A stretch of 5,010 nt of DNA from Halorhodospira sp. (GCA_007121755.1 SKJZ01000096.1:1-5010); one strand, 5' to 3'. Shown: positions 1 through 5,010, counted from the first letter of the stretch. The notes: generated by a model from the sequence alone, not told the origin. Numbers and translations are program-made.

Positions 1-26
1 TGAATCGGAGCCTCGGCCGTCCGTTG

Positions 27-41
27 AAAAAAAAAAAAAAA
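27..41. other. 15-nt poly-A run inside the palindrome arm
   Basis: Fifteen consecutive A residues occur in otherwise very GC-rich DNA. A27-A40 sit exactly where the right arm (166-179) predicts GGGAAGCTCGAAAG on this strand; the second repeat copy carries a closely similar GAAGCTCGAAAAG at 1538-1550. The replacement keeps the length at 14 nt. On the minus strand the run reads as a T tract directly after the 36-bp stem. It is either a real homopolymer, which would give a terminator-like U tract, or unresolved bases filled with A. Confidence 0.9.
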
Positions 42-177
42 CCGGTGTCCGGGGTGGCGGGGGCGCCCATCCAGGGTGTCGGCCGCCTGGACGGCGGCGG
101 TCAAGCCTCCAGGGAAGGATTTACGGCGTCCCTGGATGGGCGCCCCCGCCACCCCGGACACCGGTCTTTCGAGCTTC
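29..177 (-). repeat. Dispersed palindromic repeat, copy A (149 nt)
   Basis: This part of the palindrome is shared with the copy at 1538-1684 but lies in the opposite orientation. The 125-nt core (41-165) is about 90% identical to bases 1550-1672. The 53-nt centre (77-129) has the same length as that of the other copy, and 48 of 53 bases agree. The centre carries a small stem-loop (82-87 pairing with 93-98, 5-nt loop), and copies of CCAGG/CCTGG in the arms and centre allow alternative folds. No believable protein is encoded: short open frames across it are low-complexity and rich in Arg, Pro and Gly. The form (about 150 nt, long terminal inverted repeats, no coding capacity, more than one copy) suits a MITE-like or REP-like non-autonomous element, but no transposase or target duplication is visible. 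Strand is assigned relative to the other copy, taken as plus. Confidence 0.85.
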
Positions 178-215
178 CCCAACGGACGGCCGAGGCTCCC
201 ATTCACCGGAGCGCC

Positions 216-1418
216 TCAGAACTTCTGTTCCGCCATCCAGGGGATGATCCGTTCAAACGCCCGTTCAATATCCTCCATCGAGGCCGAGTAACTGATGCGC
301 AGCGAGTTGGGGCAGGTCTCCCCGAAGGCGTCGCCAGGCACCACGCAGACCCCCGTCTCCTCAAGCATGCGCGTGGCCACCGTCGTACCATCGGTGTTCG
401 GCGGCAACGACGGGAAGATATAGAACGCCCCCTGGGGCCGGTAGCTGGTCAGATGCGGCGTATTGCTGACCAACTCCACGATGCGGTCCCGCCGCTTGCG
501 GTACGACTCCAGCATCTCGTCGACGCACTCCCGGCCGCCTTGCAACGCCGCCACGCCGGCCCACTGGGCGGGGGTATTGGCGACGGTGGTGGTAAAGATA
601 TGGAAGCGGCGCAGCTTCTTGATGGCGCCCTGGCTGGAGATGAGCCAACCGATGCGCAGCCCGGCCATACTGAAGGTCTTGGAGAGGCTGGAGATGACCA
701 TCACATGGTCGAGATCGGAGGTGCAGCGCAGGACGCTGGCGTACTCCATCTCGTCGAGTACCAAGTGGTCGTACACCTCGTCGCTGTAGACGTAGACGCC
801 GCGATAGGCCGCCTCCTGAACGATGGCCTCCACCGTCTCCTTCGGATAGACGGTGCCGGTGGGGTTGCTCGGCGAATTCAGGATGATCCCGAAGGTGCGC
901 ATGCCGATGTTGTCGATCACCTCCTGGGGATCGAGCTGGTGGCCGTGCTCGGCGCGCGTCGGGATCGCCTTGACCTCGGCGCCGTTCATGCGGATCAGCG
1001 GCGCGTAGAGCGGGAAGGTCGGATCGGGGACGAGGAACTGCCGCCCCGGCGCCGCGGTGGCGGCGATGGCGAGGTACATCGCCTCGGTGGCCCCCGTGGT
1101 GATGAGCACGTTCTCCGGATCGAGGTGCCGCCCGTGGCGCTCGCCGTAGTAGTCGGCCACCGCCTCGAGCAACTGCGGCAACCCGGCGTCGAGCGTATAG
1201 CGGGTATGGCCGGCGCGCAGGGCGTCGATATGGGCCTCGACGATATGGGGGGGCATCGAAAAGTCCGGCTGGCCAATGGAGAGGTGGATCACGTCGTCCA
1301 TCTCCGAGGCCATGTTCACCATGCGGCGGATGCCGGGGATCGGCAGCGACCGTACGGACGGACTCCACATCGGGTGCCGAACGTCCTCGGCGTCGAAATC
1401 GAGAGGGGGACCCATCAC
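216..1418 (-). CDS. PLP-dependent aminotransferase (class I/II, fold type I)
   Basis: Predicted cytosolic enzyme that moves an amino group between an amino acid and a 2-oxo acid using pyridoxal phosphate. At 400 residues it has the usual family length. Visible motifs in order: a substrate-domain start with LSIGQPDF (46-53), the phosphate-binding turn TTGATEA (107-113), NSPSNPTG (181-188) with Asn185 for the PLP oxygen, YSDEVY (211-216) with Asp213 for the pyridine nitrogen and Tyr216, SSLSKTFSMAGLRIGW (243-258) with Schiff-base Lys247 and Arg255, and LRISYS (373-378) with Arg374 for the substrate carboxylate. No signal peptide or membrane segment is seen. The start is GTG at 1418, 7 nt from an AAGGAG site; the adjacent ATG at 1415 (10 nt) is equally possible and loses one residue. 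It is divergent from the dehydrogenase-amidase-aldehyde dehydrogenase operon and flanked on both sides by copies of the palindromic repeat. The family is secure; the amino donor (aspartate, aromatic, branched or other) cannot be told. Confidence 0.95.
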   Translation of the reverse strand: MMGPPLDFDAEDVRHPMWSPSVRSLPIPGIRRMVNMASEMDDVIHLSIGQPDFSMPPHIVEAHIDALRAGHTRYTLDAGLPQLLEAVADYYGERHGRHLDPENVLITTGATEAMYLAIAATAAPGRQFLVPDPTFPLYAPLIRMNGAEVKAIPTRAEHGHQLDPQEVIDNIGMRTFGIILNSPSNPTGTVYPKETVEAIVQEAAYRGVYVYSDEVYDHLVLDEMEYASVLRCTSDLDHVMVISSLSKTFSMAGLRIGWLISSQGAIKKLRRFHIFTTTVANTPAQWAGVAALQGGRECVDEMLESYRKRRDRIVELVSNTPHLTSYRPQGAFYIFPSLPPNTDGTTVATRMLEETGVCVVPGDAFGETCPNSLRISYSASMEDIERAFERIIPWMAEQKF

Positions 1419-1425
1419 CGCGCTA

Positions 1426-1431
1426 CTCCTT
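1426..1431 (-). promoter_or_regulatory. Ribosome binding site of the aminotransferase
   Basis: The minus strand reads AAGGAG here, a strong Shine-Dalgarno match. Spacing is 7 nt to the GTG at 1418 and 10 nt to the ATG at 1415, which favours GTG slightly but does not settle the start. Confidence 0.8.
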
Positions 1432-1453
1432 ATGCTAAATACTGACTGAACGG

Positions 1454-1471
1454 GGCCGCCGCAACGCGGCC
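1454..1471. repeat. Short inverted repeat in the aminotransferase leader
   Basis: GGCCGC (1454-1459) and GCGGCC (1466-1471) form a 6-bp all-GC stem with a 6-nt loop. If the aminotransferase promoter at 1479-1507 is right, transcription starts near 1472, so this stem-loop would sit at the extreme 5' end of the mRNA. There it could stabilise the message. No U tract follows on either strand, so it is not a convincing terminator. Confidence 0.4.
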
Positions 1472-1478
1472 GGCTATC

Positions 1479-1507
1479 ACGCTAGGCCGCGCGCGCCCCG
1501 CGGTCAA
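1479..1507 (-). promoter_or_regulatory. Candidate sigma-70 promoter for the aminotransferase
   Basis: On the minus strand TTGACC (1507-1502) is followed by a 17-nt spacer and TAGCGT (1484-1479). The -35 has five of six consensus bases. The -10 keeps the most conserved T, A and final T. The predicted start near 1472 gives a leader of about 54 nt. This is a motif match only, in GC-rich DNA. Confidence 0.4.
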
Positions 1508-1514
1508 GCAGCCC

Positions 1515-1528
1515 ACCGGTGAACCGGT
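1515..1528. promoter_or_regulatory. Tandem ACCGGT palindromes, possible operator
   Basis: Two copies of the self-complementary hexamer ACCGGT (1515-1520 and 1523-1528) are separated by GA. They lie just upstream of the candidate aminotransferase -35 and 10 nt from repeat copy B, in the shared divergent region. The spacing (8 nt centre to centre) is less than one helical turn. A regulator binding site is possible but no regulator gene is visible in the window. Confidence 0.25.
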
Positions 1529-1537
1529 TTTGTTTGC

Positions 1538-1684
1538 GAAGCTCGAAAAGCCGGAGCTCGGGGTGGCGGGGGCCCATCCAGGGACGCCGTGAACCCGTCC
1601 CTGGGGGCTTGACGGCCGCCGTCCAGGCGGCCGACACCCTGGATGGGCGCCCCCGCCACCCCGAACTCCGGCTTTTCGAGCTTC
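1538..1684 (+). repeat. Dispersed palindromic repeat, copy B (147 nt)
   Basis: The left arm (1538-1583, 46 nt) and right arm (1637-1684, 48 nt) are reverse complements apart from one mismatch (C1557 opposite A1665) and a 2-nt deletion in the left arm, around a 53-nt centre (1584-1636). The centre contains a perfect 7-bp stem-loop (1614-1620 with 1626-1632, 5-nt loop). The unit matches copy A at 29-177 in opposite orientation at about 90% identity. It lies between the candidate divergent promoters, so it need not be transcribed from either and may separate the two transcription units. No coding content is believable. A short GTTTG occurs just outside both ends (1532-1536 and 1687-1691), too short to establish a target duplication. 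Non-autonomous mobile or REP-like status is an inference from form and copy number. Confidence 0.88.
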
Positions 1685-1688
1685 CCGT

Positions 1689-1718
1689 TTGACGCCTCCC
1701 CCGGAGGGGGGCTACCGT
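1689..1718 (+). promoter_or_regulatory. Candidate sigma-70 promoter for the dehydrogenase operon
   Basis: TTGACG (1689-1694, five of six consensus bases) is followed by an 18-nt spacer and TACCGT (1713-1718), which keeps the conserved T, A and final T of the -10. The expected start near 1725 gives a leader of about 25 nt containing the Shine-Dalgarno site. The spacer holds a small CCTCC/GGAGG inverted repeat (1695-1699 with 1703-1707). The -35 begins only 4 nt after the end of repeat copy B, so insertion of the repeat could have shaped or reset this promoter. Motif match only. Confidence 0.4.
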
Positions 1719-1735
1719 CAAAACGGATCGACGTT

Positions 1736-1740
1736 AAGGA
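1736..1740 (+). promoter_or_regulatory. Ribosome binding site of the dehydrogenase
   Basis: AAGGA lies 9 nt upstream of the ATG at 1750 and supports that start. Confidence 0.75.
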
Positions 1741-1749
1741 ATCTCTGCC

Positions 1750-2748
1750 ATGGCTGTGGTATCGCCCGTTATCGTGCTGTTGACCGCCCCCCACGACCCC
1801 CCGCCGCCGGGCCTGGAGCCGTTGGAGGGGCTGGCGCAAGTCGTCCATGTCGACGACCGCGAGGGTCTGCTGAAGGCGATCCCGGCCGCCGACATACTAC
1901 TGGTTACCGACTTCCGCACCGCGATCGTCCGCGAGGCGTGGCCGCTGGCGGAACGCCTCCGGTGGGTCCACGCCACCAGCGCCGGGGTCGACGCGCTGCT
2001 CTTTCCCGAACTCATTGCCTCGGAGATCCCGCTGACCAATGCCCGGGGCATCTTCGACCGCTCCATCGCCGAGTACGTCCTCGGGCTGACGCTGCTCTTC
2101 GCCAAAGACTTCCGCACCACCTTGGCCTTGCAGGAGCAGCGGGTGTGGCGGCACCGGGAGACCGAACGGATGCAGGGGCGCCACGCCCTGGTGGTCGGCG
2201 CCGGCTCCATCGGCCGGCAGATCGCCCGCATGCTGCGCGCCAGCGGGCTGACCGTCGACGGCATCGCCAGCCGCGACCGCGCCGACGACCCCGATTTCGA
2301 CACCGTTCACGGCTCCGGACGGCTGCTGGAGCGGCTGCCGGAGGCGGATTACGTTGTTATCGCCGCCCCGTTGACCGACGCCACGCGCGGCATGTTCAAC
2401 ACCGAAGCGTTCACGGCCATGGCCCCCACCGCCCGCCTGATCAATATCGGGCGCGGCCCCATCGTGGTCACCGACGACTTGGTGGCCGCGCTCCGGAAAG
2501 GGGCCATCGCCGGCGCCGCGCTGGACGTCTTCGAGGAGGAGCCGTTGCCGCCCGACCACCCGCTGTGGGAGATGGATCAGGTGGTCATCTCTCACCACAT
2601 GGCGGGGGACTTCATCGGCTGGCAGGCGGCGCTGTCGGCCCAGTTCATCGACAACTTCGAGCGGTGGAGCGAAGGGCTGCCGCTGCGCAACATCGTGGAT
2701 AAAGAGCGGGGCTACGTCCCGCCGGACCGGGGGAACAACAAACAATGA
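1750..2748 (+). CDS. D-2-hydroxyacid dehydrogenase, NAD(P)-dependent
   Basis: Predicted cytosolic oxidoreductase that interconverts a 2-oxo acid and the D-2-hydroxy acid. At 332 residues it is typical of the family. The N-terminal part (about 1-110) forms the split catalytic domain with the rest of the C-terminus; the dinucleotide fold follows with GAGSIG (150-155). Catalytic residues are visible: Arg235 in INIGRG, Glu264 in DVFEEEPLP and His283 in SHHMAGD. Arg-to-Glu spacing is 29 and Glu-to-His is 19, as expected. The end of the second beta strand reads ASRD (173-176) without the usual acidic residue, and Ser174-Arg175 suggests NADPH is accepted. SHHMAG replaces the more common TPH-x-AG. 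The ATG at 1750 has an AAGGA site 9 nt upstream. The gene leads an operon and its stop overlaps the amidase start. The family is firm; the substrate (glyoxylate, hydroxypyruvate or a larger oxo acid) is unknown. Confidence 0.94.
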   Translation: MAVVSPVIVLLTAPHDPPPPGLEPLEGLAQVVHVDDREGLLKAIPAADILLVTDFRTAIVREAWPLAERLRWVHATSAGVDALLFPELIASEIPLTNARGIFDRSIAEYVLGLTLLFAKDFRTTLALQEQRVWRHRETERMQGRHALVVGAGSIGRQIARMLRASGLTVDGIASRDRADDPDFDTVHGSGRLLERLPEADYVVIAAPLTDATRGMFNTEAFTAMAPTARLINIGRGPIVVTDDLVAALRKGAIAGAALDVFEEEPLPPDHPLWEMDQVVISHHMAGDFIGWQAALSAQFIDNFERWSEGLPLRNIVDKERGYVPPDRGNNKQ

Positions 2749-4151
2749 ACGACGCCATAGCCGACCTGACCGCCACCGCTCTGGTACAGCAGTACCGAAG
2801 TGGCGCCCTCTCCCCGGTGGAGGCCACCGAAGCCGCGCTGGAGCGGATACGCCGGCTCAACGGCGCGGTCAACGCCTTCTGTCTGATCGATGAAGAGACC
2901 ACCCTCGCGGAGGCCCGCCGCTCGGAGGAGCGCTACCGGACCACCGGCCCGATGGGCGAACTGGACGGCGTGCCGGTGGCGATCAAAGACGTCTTCATGA
3001 CGCGCGGCTGGGCCAACCTCAAAGGGTCGAAGACGGTCGACCCCGCCGGTCCGTGGAAGGACGACGCGCCGGCGGTGGCGTCCCTGCGCCGCCACGGCTT
3101 CGTGCCGCTGGGCAAGACCACCACCCCGGAACTGGGCTGGAAGGGCGTCACCGACTGCCCGTGTTACGGCGTTACCGGGAACCCGTTCGACCCGTCGAAG
3201 ACCGCCGGCGGCTCCAGCGGCGGCAGCGCATCGGCGGTGGCGCTCGGCATGGGACCGCTCGCCCTCGGCACCGATGCCGGGGGGTCAAGCCGCATCCCCG
3301 CCGGATTCTCCGGCATCGTCGGCCACAAGCCGACCCAGGGCCGCGTCCCGATCTGGCCGGCCAGCCCGTTCGGCCAACTCGCCCACCCCGGACCGATGAC
3401 GTGGACGGTCGAGGACGCGGCGCTGTTGATGAACGTCATCGCGGAACCCGATGCCCGCGACACCACGCTGCCGCCGACCCGGACCGACTACATCAAAGCG
3501 CTGGAGGGCGGCGTCAAAGAGCTGCGCATTGCCTTCAGCCCCGACCTCGGCTTCGTCCGCGTCGACTCCGAAATCGCCGCCGCCGTCGCCGGCGCGGTCG
3601 CCGTATTGGAGGCGCTGGGAGCCGATGTGGAGGTGGCCGATCCGGGCTTCAGCGACCCGCGTGAAGCCTTCGATCTGCTCTTTTTCGGGGGCGCCGCCAA
3701 TGCGCTGCGGGCCATTCCCGAGGAGCGGCACCCCGAGATGGACCCCTGCTTGGTGGAGGCGGCAAACGCGGTAAAGAACACCTCCATGCTCGACTACTTG
3801 GCGGCGATGAACGAGCGCGCCGCCTTGATCGAACGCACCAGCCGTTTCCACCAGCGGTACGACCTGCTGGTCACGCCGACCCTGCCGATCCCCGCCTTCA
3901 CGGCCGGGCTGGAGGTGCCGGAGGGGTGGCACGACCCCCGCTGGCCGAGTTGGACGCCGTTCACCTACCCTTTCAATATGACCGGTCAACCGGCGTGCTC
4001 GGTCCCGTGCGGCTTCACATCCGGCGGGTTGCCGATCGGGCTGCAGTTTGTCGGCCCGCGCCACGCCGACGGCTTGGTACTGCGGGCCGCCCACGCCTAC
4101 CAGCAAGCGGCGCCGCTGACCGGCCGGCGGCCCGACCTGTGCCAAGGTTGA
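2745..4151 (+). CDS. Amidase (amidase-signature family hydrolase)
   Basis: Predicted amide hydrolase that releases ammonia or an amine from a carboxamide. Its 468 residues fit the family, which includes GatA and bacterial acyl amidases. The Ser-cisSer-Lys triad is complete: Lys81 in PVAIKDVF, cis-Ser157 in GGSSGGS (155-161) and nucleophile Ser181 in GTDAGGSSRIP, followed by GxxGHKPTQGRVP. The 24-residue spacing between the two serines matches FAAH (217 and 241). No signal peptide is seen, so it is likely cytosolic. The start ATG overlaps the dehydrogenase stop (ATGA, 2745-2748), with only a weak GGGGG site 11 nt upstream, which points to translational coupling. It could be misread as GatA of the Glu-tRNA amidotransferase, but no gatB or gatC adjoins it and the neighbours are catabolic oxidoreductases, so a stand-alone amidase fits better. 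The actual amide is not known. Confidence 0.94.
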   Translation: MNDAIADLTATALVQQYRSGALSPVEATEAALERIRRLNGAVNAFCLIDEETTLAEARRSEERYRTTGPMGELDGVPVAIKDVFMTRGWANLKGSKTVDPAGPWKDDAPAVASLRRHGFVPLGKTTTPELGWKGVTDCPCYGVTGNPFDPSKTAGGSSGGSASAVALGMGPLALGTDAGGSSRIPAGFSGIVGHKPTQGRVPIWPASPFGQLAHPGPMTWTVEDAALLMNVIAEPDARDTTLPPTRTDYIKALEGGVKELRIAFSPDLGFVRVDSEIAAAVAGAVAVLEALGADVEVADPGFSDPREAFDLLFFGGAANALRAIPEERHPEMDPCLVEAANAVKNTSMLDYLAAMNERAALIERTSRFHQRYDLLVTPTLPIPAFTAGLEVPEGWHDPRWPSWTPFTYPFNMTGQPACSVPCGFTSGGLPIGLQFVGPRHADGLVLRAAHAYQQAAPLTGRRPDLCQG

Positions 4152-4160
4152 AATCGTAGA

Positions 4161-4167
4161 GAGGGGG
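4161..4167 (+). promoter_or_regulatory. Ribosome binding site of the aldehyde dehydrogenase
   Basis: GAGGGGG ends 7 nt before the ATG at 4175, in the 23-nt gap after the amidase stop, and supports that start. Confidence 0.65.
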
Positions 4168-4174
4168 TTCGCTG

Positions 4175-5010
4175 ATGCTCGACTCGCCGTTGCTTCCGCA
4201 GATTCAAGGGTTCATCGACGGCCGATGGCAGGGGGCCGACGACGCCGCCACGTTTCCGGTCACCAACCCGGTCGACGGCGCCGTCCTCGCCGAACCGCCG
4301 GCCATGGGCCCGATGGAGACGGAGCGGGCGGTGGCCGCCGCCCACCGGGCGCGGGCCGCGGCGCCGGATCTGGAGAGACGGCGGCAGTGGCTGGAGGGCA
4401 TTGACCGGGCGTTGCGGGAGCACGAGGAAGAGCTGGGCCGTATTCTCACCTTGGAGCACGGCAAGCCCCACGCCGAAGCTCGGGGAGAGGTGCTCTACGC
4501 CGCTGGCTTCTTCGCTTACGCGGCACGCCATCTCGACGCCCTCGCGCCACGCGTGCTGAACGAGCGCCCCCGCGACTGCGACTGGACCGTCCACGCCCGG
4601 CCGGCCGGGGCGGTCGCCTTGGTCACGCCGTGGAACTTCCCGATCGGCATGATCGCCAAAAAGCTCTCCGCCGCCCTGGCCGCCGGCTGCCCCAGCGTGA
4701 TCAAGCCGTCATCGAAGACACCGCTGACCATGGTGGCGCTGTTCACGCTGCTGGAGCGGGAGGTGGAGCTTCCGGCCGGCTTCGTCAACCTCGTCACCGG
4801 ACCGGCGGGCCCGATCGGCGACACACTGTTGGCCGACCACCGCATCCGGGTGTTGAGCTTCACCGGCTCTACCTCGGTGGGGCGCAATCTCATCCGTGGC
4901 AGCGCCGGCGAGGTCAAGAAGCTGGCCCTTGAACTGGGCGGCAACGCGCCGTTCATTGTCTTCGCCGACAGCGACCTCGACCACGCCGCGCGGCAGCTCA
5001 TGGCCAACAA
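4175..5010 (+). CDS. Aldehyde dehydrogenase, succinate-semialdehyde dehydrogenase-like (partial, 3' end missing)
   Basis: Open from ATG 4175 to the window end: 278 full codons of an expected 480 or so. It oxidises an aldehyde to the acid with NAD(P)+. Visible motifs: TPWNFP (151-156) with oxyanion-hole Asn154, VIKPSSKTP (175-183) with cofactor-binding Lys177, FTGSTSVG (229-236) and LELGGNAP (252-259) with general-base Glu253. The nucleophilic Cys would be expected about 34 residues later, outside the window. The N-terminus (GFIDGRW, then VTNPVDG) and the FTGSTSVGRNLI block are those of the GabD/succinate-semialdehyde dehydrogenase branch. Ser180 after Lys177, as in E. coli GabD, suggests NADP+ use. 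It lies 23 nt after the amidase with its own ribosome site, so it is probably the third operon gene. Related ALDHs acting on glutarate or other semialdehydes cannot be excluded. Confidence 0.93.
   Translation, partial: MLDSPLLPQIQGFIDGRWQGADDAATFPVTNPVDGAVLAEPPAMGPMETERAVAAAHRARAAAPDLERRRQWLEGIDRALREHEEELGRILTLEHGKPHAEARGEVLYAAGFFAYAARHLDALAPRVLNERPRDCDWTVHARPAGAVALVTPWNFPIGMIAKKLSAALAAGCPSVIKPSSKTPLTMVALFTLLEREVELPAGFVNLVTGPAGPIGDTLLADHRIRVLSFTGSTSVGRNLIRGSAGEVKKLALELGGNAPFIVFADSDLDHAARQLMAN

Larger units (their letters stand above)
27..199 (-). terminator. Candidate terminator of the aminotransferase transcript
   Basis: Read on the minus strand, a GC-rich stem starts 17 nt after the aminotransferase stop. 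It comprises a 20-bp outer block, a 14-nt asymmetric stretch, a perfect 36-bp inner block and a 53-nt apical region, with a run of 15 T after the inner stem. A GC stem followed by a U tract is the shape of an intrinsic terminator, although this stem and loop are far larger than usual. If the T tract is an artefact, the structure could still stop or slow polymerase or stabilise the 3' end. The placement directly after the gene supports a 3'-end role; termination itself is an inference. Confidence 0.4.
1..205. repeat. Giant imperfect palindrome downstream of the aminotransferase
   Basis: Bases 1-76 and 130-205 are reverse complements around a 53-nt centre (77-129), with i pairing to 206-i. The inner 36 bp (41-76 with 130-165) match perfectly and the next outer block of 20 bp (7-26 with 180-199) also matches perfectly. 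Bases 1-5 pair with 201-205, and C6/C200 is the only mismatch outside the poly-A block. The two perfect blocks are separated by 14 nt on each side (27-40 and 166-179), where the left arm is all A and the right arm is ordinary sequence. The palindrome reaches the window edge, so its left arm may be longer. The outer 20-bp block is not found at the second repeat copy, so it belongs to the local site rather than to the dispersed unit. The right arm begins 11 nt past the aminotransferase stop codon. The pairing is seen directly; its role is not known. Confidence 0.93.

Noticed and set aside
1..3. TGA as the stop codon of a gene entering from the left
   Set aside because: Three bases cannot support a call, and they lie inside the palindrome arm.
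1..205. CRISPR array or tRNA/rRNA gene in the intergenic repeats
   Set aside because: There are only two widely spaced inverted copies with long self-complementary arms, no regular spacers, and no cloverleaf or rRNA motifs.
24..1445. 473-codon plus-strand open frame opposite the aminotransferase, starting in the poly-A run
   Set aside because: It is the antisense of a motif-complete aminotransferase, is dominated by Arg, Gly, His and Asp, starts at TTG in the palindrome and shows no domain. It is a shadow frame of high-GC DNA.
1431..1461. Second minus-strand promoter, TTGCGG-N17-TATTTA, next to the aminotransferase start
   Set aside because: The start point would fall within or beside the Shine-Dalgarno site, leaving almost no leader, and the -35 is weak.
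1532..1691. GTTTG at 1532-1536 and 1687-1691 as a target-site duplication of copy B
   Set aside because: Only 5 bp, set off by different distances from the arm ends, and no matching duplication is found at copy A. It could be chance.
1482..1848. Minus-strand open frames of 79 and 114 codons across repeat copy B (and a 71-codon frame across copy A at 76-291)
   Set aside because: They translate the repeat itself and run into coding or promoter sequence. The shared peptides come from the repeat, not from a conserved gene.
2745..4151. Assignment of the amidase as GatA of the Glu/Asp-tRNA amidotransferase
   Set aside because: Neither gatB nor gatC is adjacent and the operon partners are catabolic oxidoreductases. 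The shared signature alone does not distinguish GatA from stand-alone amidases.

Overview
The window comes from a GC-rich (roughly two-thirds G+C) bacterial chromosome. The codon choice, compact Shine-Dalgarno-led genes and protein families fit a proteobacterium. The long palindromic intergenic repeats with a 'CCCTGGATGGG' core remind me of repeats in halophilic or haloalkaliphilic Gammaproteobacteria. That placement is from memory and has low confidence.

Layout: positions 1-215 hold a very large palindrome (arms of at least 76 nt around a 53-nt centre) with a 15-A run in one arm. Positions 216-1418 (minus strand) encode a fold-type I PLP-dependent aminotransferase. Positions 1419-1749 are a 331-bp divergent intergenic region. 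It holds candidate back-to-back promoters and, between them, a second copy of the palindromic repeat in the opposite orientation to the first. Positions 1750 to the end (plus strand) are a tight operon: a D-2-hydroxyacid dehydrogenase (1750-2748), an amidase-signature hydrolase joined by an ATGA overlap (2745-4151), and the first 278 codons of a succinate-semialdehyde-dehydrogenase-like aldehyde dehydrogenase (4175 to beyond 5010). The aldehyde dehydrogenase is cut by the window edge before its catalytic cysteine.

The four enzymes look like a small catabolic module for a nitrogen-containing carbon source. The amidase would release ammonia or an amine from an amide, the aminotransferase would convert an amino acid to a 2-oxo acid, the dehydrogenase would interconvert 2-oxo and 2-hydroxy acids, and the aldehyde dehydrogenase would oxidise a (semi)aldehyde to an acid. 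The substrate cannot be read from the sequence. All catalytic residues expected within the visible parts are present.

The most unusual content is the repeat pair. Two copies about 90% identical flank the aminotransferase in inverted orientation. Each has long self-complementary arms and a centre of identical length (53 nt), and paired substitutions between the copies keep the stem intact. Neither encodes a believable protein. In the first copy, 14 bases of one arm are replaced, base for base in length, by a poly-A run, which may be a sequence artefact.
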